64,000 bases of DNA from Clostridia bacterium (GCA_910575625.1 CAJTFD010000009.1:62001-126000); one strand, 5' to 3'; positions 36,035 through 45,742 are shown, counted from the first letter of the stretch. Notes: generated by a model not told the origin, from the sequence alone. A program made the numbers and translations.

Positions 36035-37006
36035 TTAATCTCCTTTTGAACTCTTTCTGATCTCTTCTAAGAGTTCTGCCTCCGTGCGGATCGGACCCCT
36101 CCTGCGGTAGTAGATCAGCATGATCACCAGCATTATGAACAGGATCGGGACGCCTACGGCTGGAACTACGATGTAGGTCGGGATCCGGGTGGCCTCTGCC
36201 GTTATGGCGATGTCGCCGTTGATGTTCTTGATCCGATGGCCTCGGAGCAGGATCCGGTGGGTGTTGATGCCGTAGGGGGTGCAGGTACTCAAGGTGCAAT
36301 AATCTTTCCCATCCACAATGGCTAACTCGTCTGTCTCCTCCGGCAGCACGATACGGATCTGATCCGCCTGGTAGGTCACGACTCTGTCTAGGACAGTGAC
36401 TGTGAATATATCGCCTTCTTTCAGCTCATCCAAGTCCGAAAACAATTTGGCGCTGGGAAGGCCACGATGACCAGATAAGACTGCGTGGGTCCGTTTACCG
36501 CCAATGGGCAGAGAGGATCCGGGAATATGCCCGACCGCGATCTGCAAGATCGTCTCTTCCACTGTATGATAAATCGGGAGATTCACCCCAATGGACGGGA
36601 TCTGTATATACCCCATGATCCCTGTGCCTGTGATATCCAGGATGCTCTTATACTCCTCGATCTGTTCCGGTGTCAGATTGAAATTAGTGCCATTGGGAAG
36701 AGAATCGTTATATTGCTTCGCTGCCTTCAGCATATCTTTCTTTTCCTGTTCTGACAATCCCTCGACTGCTTCCACATAACTAGCGATCGCTTGCGTGGCA
36801 TGCATAGAATTCCACCAGTCGCTGACTGTGGGATAGAGCAAAATCCCCAAACCTATCAGAAGGATCAAAACCAACAATAGTGTTGAGATCGAGAACCGCT
36901 TTTTTTTCTTCTTTCTTTTTCCTGTTTTCTCTGCTTCCGCCTCTGCAGGCGGTTTCTCTTTTGTATGCGCTCTTTTTTTCATTTCATAGGTTTCCCCACA
37001 GTCCAT
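36035..37006 (-). CDS. Class C (pilus) sortase
   Basis: A 323-residue sortase that joins pilin subunits through LPxTG motifs. An N-terminal helix (about 41-60) and a C-terminal helix (about 280-303) are both present, as in class C enzymes. The catalytic His is in LSGHRGLP (about 176-183), the Cys in TLSTC, and the Arg in RILLRGHR. The lid motif typical of some class C sortases is not obvious. The ATG at 36982 (MKKRAH) is an alternative start. It lies downstream of the pilin gene and an intervening terminator. Confidence 0.92.
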   Translation of the reverse strand: MDCGETYEMKKRAHTKEKPPAEAEAEKTGKRKKKKKRFSISTLLLVLILLIGLGILLYPTVSDWWNSMHATQAIASYVEAVEGLSEQEKKDMLKAAKQYNDSLPNGTNFNLTPEQIEEYKSILDITGTGIMGYIQIPSIGVNLPIYHTVEETILQIAVGHIPGSSLPIGGKRTHAVLSGHRGLPSAKLFSDLDELKEGDIFTVTVLDRVVTYQADQIRIVLPEETDELAIVDGKDYCTLSTCTPYGINTHRILLRGHRIKNINGDIAITAEATRIPTYIVVPAVGVPILFIMLVIMLIYYRRRGPIRTEAELLEEIRKSSKGD

Positions 37007-37100
37007 ATTGATCTCAGATGTTTTGTCTGCTATCTCTAGTCAAGATCTAAAGCGAATCACTCCGCCTGCTGACGTCGGCCGGATCAAGATCCGTTGCTCA

Positions 37101-37133
37101 CCGCACACCACGGGAAGGTGTCAGCTTGTGCGG
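37101..37133 (-). repeat. Second hairpin between pilin and sortase genes
   Basis: CCGCACA/TGTGCGG ends enclose a 19-base interior with additional CACC/GGTG pairing. It lies just after the terminator at 37135-37166 and has no T run. Confidence 0.5.
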
Positions 37134-37134
37134 C

Positions 37135-37166
37135 AAAACCTGGGGTAGGGATTCCCTGACCCCAGG
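37135..37166 (-). terminator. Internal terminator after the backbone pilin gene
   Basis: On the minus strand CCTGGGGT/ACCCCAGG plus an inner AGGGA/TCCCT stem, followed by TTTTG. It sits about 50 bases past the pilin stop and before the sortase, so partial read-through would give less sortase than pilin. Confidence 0.7.
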
Positions 37167-37217
37167 AATGTATTTTCAGAAAATTCTTATGTAACCGTTT
37201 TTTGCCTTATCTGCAGA

Positions 37218-39206
37218 TTAAGCTTCTTTACTCATGCGTTTCTTGGTCACTAACAGAATCGCTGCGCCAACAACCAAGATACCGCCGATGATGTAGAAGA
37301 TCGTAGTACCGATACCACCTGTGCTTGGCAGTGTGGAACCAGATTTATTGATAACACCCATAGCGGCTGATGCGATATTCACAGTATCACCACTAAATAC
37401 AGTCTCGCTTAAGTATTGGTTGTCATCAGTGATCTGGGTAAATGTCCAGCTACACTGAGTTTCATCACTTTCTACTTTCTCAGGCGCATTGAATGTTATT
37501 GTGAATTTGATCGGTTTAATCGTGTTATATCCAGCCGGTGTAACTGTCTCAGTCAGAACATATTCGCCTTCGCCAAGTCCTACGAAGTCAATAAATCCGT
37601 CAGCGCCAGTTGTCTTCTGGATAGAAACTTCTTTGGCAATCCTTTCTGGTACAGATGCTCTCTTCTCTACATATTTTGTGTTTACATCTTCATACTGTGA
37701 TGCAGTGCCATTTGAAAGTTTGTAGATTGTCTTGCCGTTATATTCTGATTTGTTATCAGGAATATAGTAGCGATCGCCATCTTTCAGGTAACCTGTTGTG
37801 GTGTCTGCATTGCCGACGCCGATTTCCTTGTATACTGTACCTGTAGGCGCAGTTGTTGTATATGTGCCATCCAAGAGTTTCCAGTAAGTTCCACCTTCAG
37901 AAACTTTTTCATAATATGTTACATTATTCATTACCACTTCATAAGAAGTACCTGTCAGGGTAAATTCAGCGCCCTCTAATTTTGTGTCCGTATTATTTGC
38001 ATATTTTGTCAGATTCAGTTTTGTCAGGTATGTCAGAGTCTTCTGCTCTGGAGTGCCGCCTATAACATTGCTGTTCTCATCCTGCGGCAGGCCGGGTGTT
38101 GGATTCTCAGGATTTCTGCCATACTCATCGCTGGTATTTGGATCCCGTGAATATTTCAGTGTCCATGTATTGGCATTTCCGCTCACACCAATCTTAGCAG
38201 CGTCGTTGATCGTTGCTGAATAAGTGATCAGGATCGGTTGGCCGATAGCCGCTTCACCCAATGTCATGATGTCTTTAAATGCAATCCTAAAGTGACGGGG
38301 ATTTTGTGCATCTACATGTACGTAATAGTCACCCTCTCCATACTGACCAGCCTGATCCTTTACGCACTGTGTTTTTTCTACACCGTTTACCGTAACTTTT
38401 ACAGAACTTGGTCCATCAAAATCCAGACCATCTGACAATGTATCATCTGCGTAGAAGTAGTAGTAATCATATCCTCTGAAGTTCGGCACATTGCTGCTGA
38501 TCTGATAGGATACATGCTCACCGATGCCTGCGCCGGAGTTGGAATCACTCAGGCTGTTAGCGCTGGTGAATACTTCTTTCTTTCCAGTGGGAACATCTGA
38601 TTTAACATTAACTGTCTGTGGTCCTACCACTTCCAGCAATAAACGTGTATAAGCGGCATCATTCTGACCCGACAGGCTGCCGTCCTGGTCTTTTACCAGA
38701 TAGTAACCTGGCTGGTTAACAGTGATGGTGTATTTGCCATTTCCATCTTCTACGCTGGATGTCTTTGCGTTTGCCATGAGGTTAGCGCCTACGATAGAAG
38801 CAAAAGTGTCTGTAGCAGTTGTTGAATCTTTGCTGCTCTCACCAAACACTAAAGTACCGTCATCCTTCTTTGCAGTTGCCAGTACGTCAGCAACTTGACT
38901 TGCAGTTGTACACTTTTCAAAATAAACTTTGAGAGCAGAATCCTCTGCCTTTAACGCATTCAGAATCGCATCTCCATTTACTCCAGTGCCCCAGTCAATG
39001 TTAGATAATTTTCCATCACCGCCACCTAAGTCACCACTGAAAACTTGATAAGCTTCATACGTATGCATACCCTTATCTGCTGCATTCGTGTTTACAGTGA
39101 TCACATAGCTGTTATCTTGCGCTGCCATTGCCGGAAGTGCCATTGCCAATGTCATTGCTGCCGCCAGCATTATACTGACAAATTTTTTAAAACGCTTCAT
39201 ACTCAT
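37218..39206 (-). CDS. LPSTG-anchored backbone pilin
   Basis: A 662-residue major pilin. The signal peptide ends in LAMALPAMAAQ. The first domain (about 30-200) is D1-like, with AAYTRLLLEVVGP near its end. The next, after a PTGKKEV segment (a possible pilin-lysine site), is a D2 isopeptide-forming domain. A CnaB-like domain near the C-terminus contains LTKYANNTDTKLEGAEF and the E-box YVLTETVTPAGY. LPSTG is at residues 626-630, followed by a hydrophobic helix and KKRMSKEA. It sits between the adhesin and the sortase genes and should form the shaft. Confidence 0.92.
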   Translation of the reverse strand: MSMKRFKKFVSIMLAAAMTLAMALPAMAAQDNSYVITVNTNAADKGMHTYEAYQVFSGDLGGGDGKLSNIDWGTGVNGDAILNALKAEDSALKVYFEKCTTASQVADVLATAKKDDGTLVFGESSKDSTTATDTFASIVGANLMANAKTSSVEDGNGKYTITVNQPGYYLVKDQDGSLSGQNDAAYTRLLLEVVGPQTVNVKSDVPTGKKEVFTSANSLSDSNSGAGIGEHVSYQISSNVPNFRGYDYYYFYADDTLSDGLDFDGPSSVKVTVNGVEKTQCVKDQAGQYGEGDYYVHVDAQNPRHFRIAFKDIMTLGEAAIGQPILITYSATINDAAKIGVSGNANTWTLKYSRDPNTSDEYGRNPENPTPGLPQDENSNVIGGTPEQKTLTYLTKLNLTKYANNTDTKLEGAEFTLTGTSYEVVMNNVTYYEKVSEGGTYWKLLDGTYTTTAPTGTVYKEIGVGNADTTTGYLKDGDRYYIPDNKSEYNGKTIYKLSNGTASQYEDVNTKYVEKRASVPERIAKEVSIQKTTGADGFIDFVGLGEGEYVLTETVTPAGYNTIKPIKFTITFNAPEKVESDETQCSWTFTQITDDNQYLSETVFSGDTVNIASAAMGVINKSGSTLPSTGGIGTTIFYIIGGILVVGAAILLVTKKRMSKEA

Positions 39207-39282
39207 TCTCCTCTCTTTTCATTTCCTTTTTGAAGCTTTTTTAGTTACTCAAATCTTATACTAAATCTAAGCTTTAGCTGGG

Positions 39283-42200
39283 TCAGATCCCTCCTTTCCT
39301 GAATCTTCTTCTATACATAAAGCCTGCGCCGAGCAAAGTGAATAAAACGCCTGCTATTGTATATAACATCGTGCCGAAACCGCCGGTGTGCGGAAGTTCA
39401 TAGATATGGAGTTTGTTCTTGTATTTAACAACGACTTCCTTTCCTGCTTGTGTGATCGTTCCTGATGCTATCCTCTCCTCTGCCGCATCCACTGTCTGAG
39501 ATGTACCATCAATCGCTATGTCTGTACGATAATCACCCTGATCAGGATTCTTTTCCATTATCTCATATCCCATGCCTACTGGAAGATATTTTATGATCAT
39601 ATAATCACCCGGCTTTAGTGAAAAATCTGTATCATTACTCATATTTCCCTCGCCCCACATGATCACATCCTTGTCTTCAGTACCATTTTTTCTATAAATA
39701 GTATATGCGTAATTATCATGTAATCCCGAATCATTCGCCGTCAATTTTATGTTAAAATTGAACGTCATTTTTTCTATTTCATCTTGCGTAAAGGCTTCTT
39801 CTTTGTCGCCATCCATCTTAAAGGCTTCCTTCTTGATCTGCAGATTTCCAGTTGTCTGATCTGGTGTTGCTTTAGAAACAGAAGGCAAAGTAAACTGCAT
39901 GAAACATGTTGAACCGGACAGGCCACGTTCTGTATAAAAGAATGTCAGCCTGTATTTTCCTTTTTTAGTGGTATTCTTTTTTTGGTCTTTTTCAATGTAA
40001 TCCCAGAGATCCACATATTCGCCTACGGAACTATGTATCCCACCAAGGTCACAGACCAGTTTGCCATTGTAAGTTGGATCATTCGCAACTGAACCGTCAG
40101 CATTCAATCTGTCTAGGAATACCCACATATCATCATCGCCAAAGAATAGATAATCCAAAGGACCGATATAGTCTTCGGTCAATTCAAAATCAACTGCAAA
40201 ATGCATGCCAAACATATTATTATGGGCTATTCCGTCATCGCTTGACGGATATCCCTGACTATCTGTATACTCTCCCACCGCATTCGGTTCTGTAGGATTT
40301 TTCACCTGTTTATATCCTTTTGCACTCTTGACATCCCCGCCTGTTTTGGGATCCTTCCTATCAGCATCAGGCACATCATCCATGGGCCAATAATTATTTG
40401 TCCAGATTCCTGGATATATTGCCTGCGGATGTTTGAAAACTTCTAAATCTGTTAATGCTCTTGCTGTTGAAAGCGTATATTCATCTCCCGACTGCCTAAA
40501 TCCCAACGTACTCTTATAAAGGGTTTTTCCTTCTGTAGCTCCTTCATTAAACAACTTCGGCACACAGATATTTTTATTGTATACTATATTTCCATCCGCA
40601 TCTAAATGGTCAACAATCTTAAATGTACACCCGGCATATGAAACATCTGCTCGGCCACCTGGGATATTCTCTCGATTTCTTTTGTTTATATAATTTGTTA
40701 CTCCATTATCCTCAAAAGTCTGTGTCCAAAGCCCTGTACCCGTGTTTCCATTTCCAAATGCAAGAATAGGTTTAGCCGTTCCATCAACATAATTGGACGG
40801 GCTGTTGATGCCTCTCCCCCGCTTTCGTACATCGCCAGTCTGCTCTGTGCCTATACCACCAATCTTAGTTGCAGTCACGCCATCTCCATTTGTAATATCA
40901 TAATCATAGAAATTAGCATCATTTGTATAGTCTCTTTTTTTAGGATCATATACAAGGCGGAGTACTGTTTTATCTGTGATTGTTACAATTTTTCTAGTAT
41001 CACCAGGCTCCGCTGTCTGTCCTGGACGATTCGTAAAACGGACTTTATCTTTTTCTATGATCTCCCAATCCGTTTTCATCGTGCTCGTTTTGTCTTTCCC
41101 TTCTTTTAGGATCCAGATTTCTTTTAAAACATAATTGGGATTTTCATAAAGCTTATTAAAGTACATCAGGCTGGGGGCCTCTTTGTATCGATATGTTTCT
41201 GATTCATACACTTCTTCTAATTTAGTCTCAGTTACCAATGCCCCCTGTTTTGCAATAATGTTCCCCTTTTCGTCCTTGACATCTTGTGTTTGAACGGTCA
41301 GCTTTTTTAACGACGGGGTTACACCATTTTGTGGAAGGCCATTCCCACTTGTAGTATCAATAACTGCAAGCTCTCCATTATTCCCATTAAATGAATAATT
41401 TGGATCCACCGCTTCTTTCTTTATGCGATCCAGATTTGCATAATACTGCACAGTAAACTTAGGATCTGGCGTTTCATTTACCTGCATCACTAAATTATCT
41501 TCATCTGAGACGACCGTCATTCTTGCATTGCCTTTGTTCATAACTGCCATGCCGAGTTCATTTATTTCAGAATCCTCCAACACTTCCGTAGCCTTAATCT
41601 TAATCTCTATATTTTCCGGATCGTCATCAGATGATCGCTCTTTAAACTTTTTTAGATCTTCTTCGTCTACTGATATGTCCGCTGTCACTTTACAGTCCGA
41701 AAGGTCTAATGCTATGCCATCATATGTCATTGAATAGGATAATATCTGAAGCAAAAGATAGTCATCCGTATTTCCTTGTGTTTCGATATGATCCATAATA
41801 GCCGCATGCTCTTTGGAGCCTTCGCCAAGACCTTTTATTCTGAACTCCAATTTTTCGTTTGTAGTATCCTGAATAACGGTTTCTGCTTGTTCGCCTGTCG
41901 TTCCAAAATTTTCATCGGTCGTACCACTTGCTGACTCATCGTCCATACCAGGATCTTCTGTTATCGCTCCACTGTCAGACTCTTCGCCTGAAGATGTTTC
42001 CCCATCTGTTCCATCCATACCTTCCTCATCGGAATCCAACGCTAGATTGTTACCTTCTGAAACATCTCCTTCTATTCCCTCATTGCCTGTTCTCAGTTCG
42101 TTATCTGATGTCTCATCACCTGGGATTGTCTCATCCGGAACATCCGTCCCTTCGGACGGAGAGTTAGCGTCTGCTACAGGTGTCTCTTGTATATCATCTG

Positions 42201-44220
42201 AGGATACATTTTCTGATACGGTCGCCCTGCCTTCCACGTGGAAGGTGACGTCATATCCATTTCCTTTATAGTCATAATTCCCAGAAATGATTACACGTTG
42301 GGGCTGTGCCATCTCTTTTTCTATCTCATCTGTCTGCTCTTCTGTTCCTTCTGCCTGATGGCGTATGACCGCATATACATTTTTGAGATTATTAGAACTG
42401 GAAGTATTGGGGCTGATAACGTTCTTATGGTCGCTGACAGCGTTCTCAGAGTCGCTACTGTTGATCGTCGCTTCTCCCTCTTCTTCTGTCTCATCTGCCA
42501 TCTTATCATCTGTACCATCTACATCTATCTGTCCTGGTTCCGCCTTGACTGCTGTCAGAATGTTGTGGAAGATGGCTGCAAAATCCGAGAACCTGTTCGT
42601 CTTAAAGGTCGTACTCCTGTTTTTTGCATGACTCCCGCCCAGGATCTCATTCCCCTCCTCCCCAAAATGTATGATAGTCATCGGGGTGCCATCTGTCAGG
42701 CCGTTTTCATTGAGGAATCGTACAGTGACTGTTACGTCACTCTCTGGTTCGACTTCCTCGCCGTCTACATAAAATCCAATCTTGAACAGGGCATCCATCG
42801 TGATGTCTTCGTCGTTTAATGTCTCCCTTATCTCTGCTTCGCGTTCAGCATAATACTCTTCGTTGCCCTCTGCAGTAATCATCTCTGCTCTCAACTCTGC
42901 ATCTTTCGGGATATTGGCATCTTTATGATAAGCGGCTGTAACGGTATATCTTTTTTCCTCATCTGTATATGTCTGTGTGATCGGAGGTTCCTCATCATAT
43001 CCGCACATCAATCCGCCTGCCGCGTCATAGCAAGTCTCATCATGTTCGTGTACATCCGCATCGTTGTCAGAAACAATATCTGCCTTGTCTCCTGATACGC
43101 TGTTCCCTGATATTTTATCCCCGGATACACTATCCCCAGACACAGTCCCGGCCTCGTCGCTGGATACGCTGTCATCAGATACAGTCCCCGCACCATCTTC
43201 AGCCGCACTGTCCGTTCCGTCTTCTGGCGCATTCTCAGGATCCTCTTCCATCTCCTGCTGCTCCAGCTTCACTGCCACTTCCTCATCAGTCAGCTCCACT
43301 GTCTCGAAACATTCTTCCTGGTGCGTATGTTCCTTCAGTTCCAGCAGCTCGCAGATCAGCTCGCCATTCTCATCATAGCAGCTCCCGCCGTGTGTATGGA
43401 GTTCCAACTGTCCGCATGTGGGGACCTTCCTCTTCTCATAACATGCATCCGTATGGATATGCCCCGCCGGACCTTCTTCCAGTTGGCAGATCAGCACATC
43501 TTCCCATGCATAACATGTATCTTCATGAGTATGTTCTTCCATCTGACAGATCAGCGCACCGTTCTCGTCGTAGCAGGCATCGTCGTGGGTATGTTCCTCA
43601 ATCTGGCACTGCAGTCCGCCCTGCTCCTTGATGTAGCAGTCTGCGCTGTGCTGGTGTCCCCCTGCGGTGCATGTCAGGACCTCGTTCCATACATAGCAGT
43701 TGTCATCGTGCTGATGCTCTTCCAACTGACAGACCAACTCACCCGTCTCGCTGTCAAAGCAGCCTTCATCGTGGGCATGCTCCTCTGTCTGGCATTGGAG
43801 GTCGCCCCTCTCCGGTGTGTAGCAGTCATCCGTGTGCTGATGCGCCTGCTCCTCTTCCGTGCAGACGAGGACTTCCTCTTCCGTGTAGCACTCATCCGTA
43901 TGTGTATGTACTGCAATCTCCGCCAGATGACAGACCAGGCTGCCGTCCGCGCCGTAGCAGTCGTCGTTATGGGTATGTACCAGGTAGTCGGCCTGCCCGC
44001 ATACCAGCTTATCTCCGTCATAGCAGTCGTCCGTGTGCTGATGCGCCTCCGCTTGGCAGATCAGACGTTTTTCCTTATGCGACATTGCCTGCCCGTACAT
44101 CCTCAGCGCAGTAACTGTTCCCAGAGCCACTAAAGCAGCCAGGCACAGGAAAACTGCCAGCCGGCGTTTACTCTTTTTCTGTTCTTGCAAGACCTTTGCG
44201 GCCTGTGTGATAAATTTCAT
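39283..44220 (-). CDS. Giant LPxTG adhesin with Cys/His module array and fibro-slime domain
   Basis: A 1645-residue surface protein, the likely pilus tip or large adhesin. A membrane-spanning signal segment is at about 22-45. Residues 54-305 hold twelve modules of H-x-H-x3-C-[YF] each linked to an L-x-C element; a thirteenth is at 391-407 after a Ser/Gly/Asp-rich linker. The middle (about 410-1150) is acidic and Ser/Thr-rich, with scattered beta segments. A fibro-slime/PA14-like domain lies around 1180-1450, with GDDDMWVFLD near 1361 and DLGGIHS near 1391. A CnaB-like domain follows (about 1455-1605). LPHTG is at 1609-1613, then a membrane helix and RRRFRKGGI. Confidence 0.9.
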   Translation of the reverse strand: MKFITQAAKVLQEQKKSKRRLAVFLCLAALVALGTVTALRMYGQAMSHKEKRLICQAEAHQHTDDCYDGDKLVCGQADYLVHTHNDDCYGADGSLVCHLAEIAVHTHTDECYTEEEVLVCTEEEQAHQHTDDCYTPERGDLQCQTEEHAHDEGCFDSETGELVCQLEEHQHDDNCYVWNEVLTCTAGGHQHSADCYIKEQGGLQCQIEEHTHDDACYDENGALICQMEEHTHEDTCYAWEDVLICQLEEGPAGHIHTDACYEKRKVPTCGQLELHTHGGSCYDENGELICELLELKEHTHQEECFETVELTDEEVAVKLEQQEMEEDPENAPEDGTDSAAEDGAGTVSDDSVSSDEAGTVSGDSVSGDKISGNSVSGDKADIVSDNDADVHEHDETCYDAAGGLMCGYDEEPPITQTYTDEEKRYTVTAAYHKDANIPKDAELRAEMITAEGNEEYYAEREAEIRETLNDEDITMDALFKIGFYVDGEEVEPESDVTVTVRFLNENGLTDGTPMTIIHFGEEGNEILGGSHAKNRSTTFKTNRFSDFAAIFHNILTAVKAEPGQIDVDGTDDKMADETEEEGEATINSSDSENAVSDHKNVISPNTSSSNNLKNVYAVIRHQAEGTEEQTDEIEKEMAQPQRVIISGNYDYKGNGYDVTFHVEGRATVSENVSSDDIQETPVADANSPSEGTDVPDETIPGDETSDNELRTGNEGIEGDVSEGNNLALDSDEEGMDGTDGETSSGEESDSGAITEDPGMDDESASGTTDENFGTTGEQAETVIQDTTNEKLEFRIKGLGEGSKEHAAIMDHIETQGNTDDYLLLQILSYSMTYDGIALDLSDCKVTADISVDEEDLKKFKERSSDDDPENIEIKIKATEVLEDSEINELGMAVMNKGNARMTVVSDEDNLVMQVNETPDPKFTVQYYANLDRIKKEAVDPNYSFNGNNGELAVIDTTSGNGLPQNGVTPSLKKLTVQTQDVKDEKGNIIAKQGALVTETKLEEVYESETYRYKEAPSLMYFNKLYENPNYVLKEIWILKEGKDKTSTMKTDWEIIEKDKVRFTNRPGQTAEPGDTRKIVTITDKTVLRLVYDPKKRDYTNDANFYDYDITNGDGVTATKIGGIGTEQTGDVRKRGRGINSPSNYVDGTAKPILAFGNGNTGTGLWTQTFEDNGVTNYINKRNRENIPGGRADVSYAGCTFKIVDHLDADGNIVYNKNICVPKLFNEGATEGKTLYKSTLGFRQSGDEYTLSTARALTDLEVFKHPQAIYPGIWTNNYWPMDDVPDADRKDPKTGGDVKSAKGYKQVKNPTEPNAVGEYTDSQGYPSSDDGIAHNNMFGMHFAVDFELTEDYIGPLDYLFFGDDDMWVFLDRLNADGSVANDPTYNGKLVCDLGGIHSSVGEYVDLWDYIEKDQKKNTTKKGKYRLTFFYTERGLSGSTCFMQFTLPSVSKATPDQTTGNLQIKKEAFKMDGDKEEAFTQDEIEKMTFNFNIKLTANDSGLHDNYAYTIYRKNGTEDKDVIMWGEGNMSNDTDFSLKPGDYMIIKYLPVGMGYEIMEKNPDQGDYRTDIAIDGTSQTVDAAEERIASGTITQAGKEVVVKYKNKLHIYELPHTGGFGTMLYTIAGVLFTLLGAGFMYRRRFRKGGI
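42999..44061 (-). repeat. Thirteen degenerate Cys/His repeat modules in the adhesin gene
   Basis: In the coding frame, H-x-H-x3-C recurs about every 20 residues (for example HTHNDDCY, HQHSADCY, HIHTDACY). Each is preceded 4-8 residues earlier by a Cys (LVCGQ, LQCQI, LICQM). The DNA is diverged between copies, so the conservation is at protein level. Confidence 0.9.
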
Positions 44221-44266
44221 TGTGCTGCCCCCTTCCTTGTACCTATACTACCTTAAAATAGTCCAG

Positions 44267-44848
44267 TTATTTGATAAGACCAATCTCCGACAACGGCCAT
44301 GCCCGCACCAGGATCTTGCCCACGACCATGTCGTTGCCCACGCAGCCTACCGCCGTGTTCCGGCTGTCTATGCTGGTGGCCCGGTGGTCGCCCATCACGA
44401 AACATTTCCCCTCCGGCACCTGGTATGGCAGGTCGATATTGCAGTCCCCCAGAGATTTCTCTGTGATATATGGCTCGTCGAGCGGCTTTTCGTTCACGTA
44501 AACATTGCCATCCTTGTCGATATCCACCCAGTCGCCCGCGGCTGCGATCACCCGTTTGACCAGGATATTATTGTTGTAATAGAATGCAATGACATCGCCT
44601 GTCTTGTATTTGGAACTGCTGACCGCTACTACGATGTCCTCATTCTTGAGCGTCTCCGTCATGGACGTCCCATTGATCTGCAGCACCGGGAGCAGCAAAA
44701 CTGCCACCAGGACCGCCACCGCCGCGACTACCAGGAGGGAGAAGATCGTGCTCCTGAGCACTCGTCCGTAGCTCTTCTTATACTGTTCCTTTTTCAGTTC
44801 CGCCTCAAGCAGTTCAAGGCTAGGAACTTCAAGCTTTTTCTCACTCAT
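44267..44848 (-). CDS. Type I signal peptidase of the pilus locus
   Basis: A 193-residue LepB-type signal peptidase with one N-terminal membrane helix (about 35-58). The catalytic Ser is in NGTSMTETL and the Lys general base in LVKRVIA. The substrate-site box GDHRATSIDSRN is also present. The ATG at 44848 is chosen because GGAGAGG precedes it and it overlaps the upstream gene's stop (ATGAGTGA). Pilus loci often carry a dedicated signal peptidase for pilin maturation. The same locus also encodes a SipW-type peptidase. Confidence 0.9.
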   Translation of the reverse strand: MSEKKLEVPSLELLEAELKKEQYKKSYGRVLRSTIFSLLVVAAVAVLVAVLLLPVLQINGTSMTETLKNEDIVVAVSSSKYKTGDVIAFYYNNNILVKRVIAAAGDWVDIDKDGNVYVNEKPLDEPYITEKSLGDCNIDLPYQVPEGKCFVMGDHRATSIDSRNTAVGCVGNDMVVGKILVRAWPLSEIGLIK

Positions 44849-45482
44849 AGCTTCCCTCTCCTGAACGTTGATCTTCCGATCTGCCATCTTCCAACTGCTT
44901 TGATCCCTTCTTTCCCCGTACGCGGCTCTTCAGCTTGATATTGTACAGGTACTGGTCCGCTGCCTGCTGCGCCACCTCGAAGATGCCGTTGAGCCGCAGC
45001 GCCGCCTCCGCGATGGATCCGGCTTCCTCCAGCTCGATACGCTTGCTGGATCGCCACTCCTCTATCCGTCTGCGCAGCGTCTTGATCTGTGCGTCTTTAT
45101 GATCCAGACGGCCTTTCAATTTCTCGATCAGGGCGTCTTTTTCGTCCAACTTCGCTTTCAGATGTTCCGTCGTCTCGTGGATCTGGATGTCCTTCTCGTC
45201 CAGCTTCGCCTTCAGACGTCCGCTCGTCTCTTCCATCTGGGCATCTTTCTCGTCCAGCTTCGCCTTCAGATGTTTGCTCGTCTCTTCCATCTGGGCATCT
45301 TTCTCATTCAACCTCGCCTTCAGACGTTCGTTGACCTCCTGGGCCTGGGCCAGCTCTTCGCTCGTCTTATTTAATTCTTCTTGTATCTGGATATTTTCTT
45401 TGCCCTGTGCCACAAGCAGCTCAAGGAGATCCCTCCGCCGAAGTTTATGAAACTCTTTTTCAGTCATCTTGATGTGCCCCAT
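44841..45482 (-). CDS. Coiled-coil repeat protein heading the surface-structure operon
   Basis: A 213-residue soluble, strongly helical protein without a signal peptide. Residues about 52-125 are four tandem 18-residue units of the type LKAKLDEKDAQMEETS, predicting a long coiled coil. The C-terminal part (about 140-213) is helical then basic, with AALRLNGIFEVAQQAADQYL. I have seen this kind of protein next to clostridial surface loci but do not know a function. It is the first gene after the promoter, so it could regulate or scaffold the pilus genes. Confidence 0.75.
   Translation of the reverse strand: MGHIKMTEKEFHKLRRRDLLELLVAQGKENIQIQEELNKTSEELAQAQEVNERLKARLNEKDAQMEETSKHLKAKLDEKDAQMEETSGRLKAKLDEKDIQIHETTEHLKAKLDEKDALIEKLKGRLDHKDAQIKTLRRRIEEWRSSKRIELEEAGSIAEAALRLNGIFEVAQQAADQYLYNIKLKSRVRGKKGSKQLEDGRSEDQRSGEGSYE
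45120..45340 (-). repeat. 54-bp tandem repeat in the coiled-coil gene
   Basis: About four imperfect 54-bp units encode the 18-residue coiled-coil repeat. The units remain in frame, so unit gain or loss would change only coil length. Confidence 0.8.
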
Positions 45483-45561
45483 TTCTGAAGGTCCTAACGT
45501 TCACTCCATAATATATATGATATAAAACTTCAAAGGATTTCCTTCATTTATAGTTTATAGG

Positions 45562-45590
45562 ATTATACTACATGAGGTTCCACACTGCAA
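45562..45590 (-). promoter_or_regulatory. Promoter of the surface-structure locus
   Basis: On the minus strand TTGCAG, a 17-base spacer and TATAAT, about 80 bases before the first gene. The 5' untranslated region is AT-rich. Confidence 0.75.
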
Positions 45591-45742
45591 CACATAAATT
45601 GACCAGAATCCGAAACGCTCTTTAGCTTACAGTTAAAGTATAACAGATGAGATGTCAAAAGATACGTCAAAAGTCCATATAAAAAGGGGTTGTTTTAAAA
45701 TTTTTTTGACATTCTTACAGATGGAGACCCTTTTTTTACATT

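Noticed and set aside
45089..45450. Plus-strand repetitive frames
   Set aside because: They are shadows of the 54-bp coiled-coil repeats on the minus strand.
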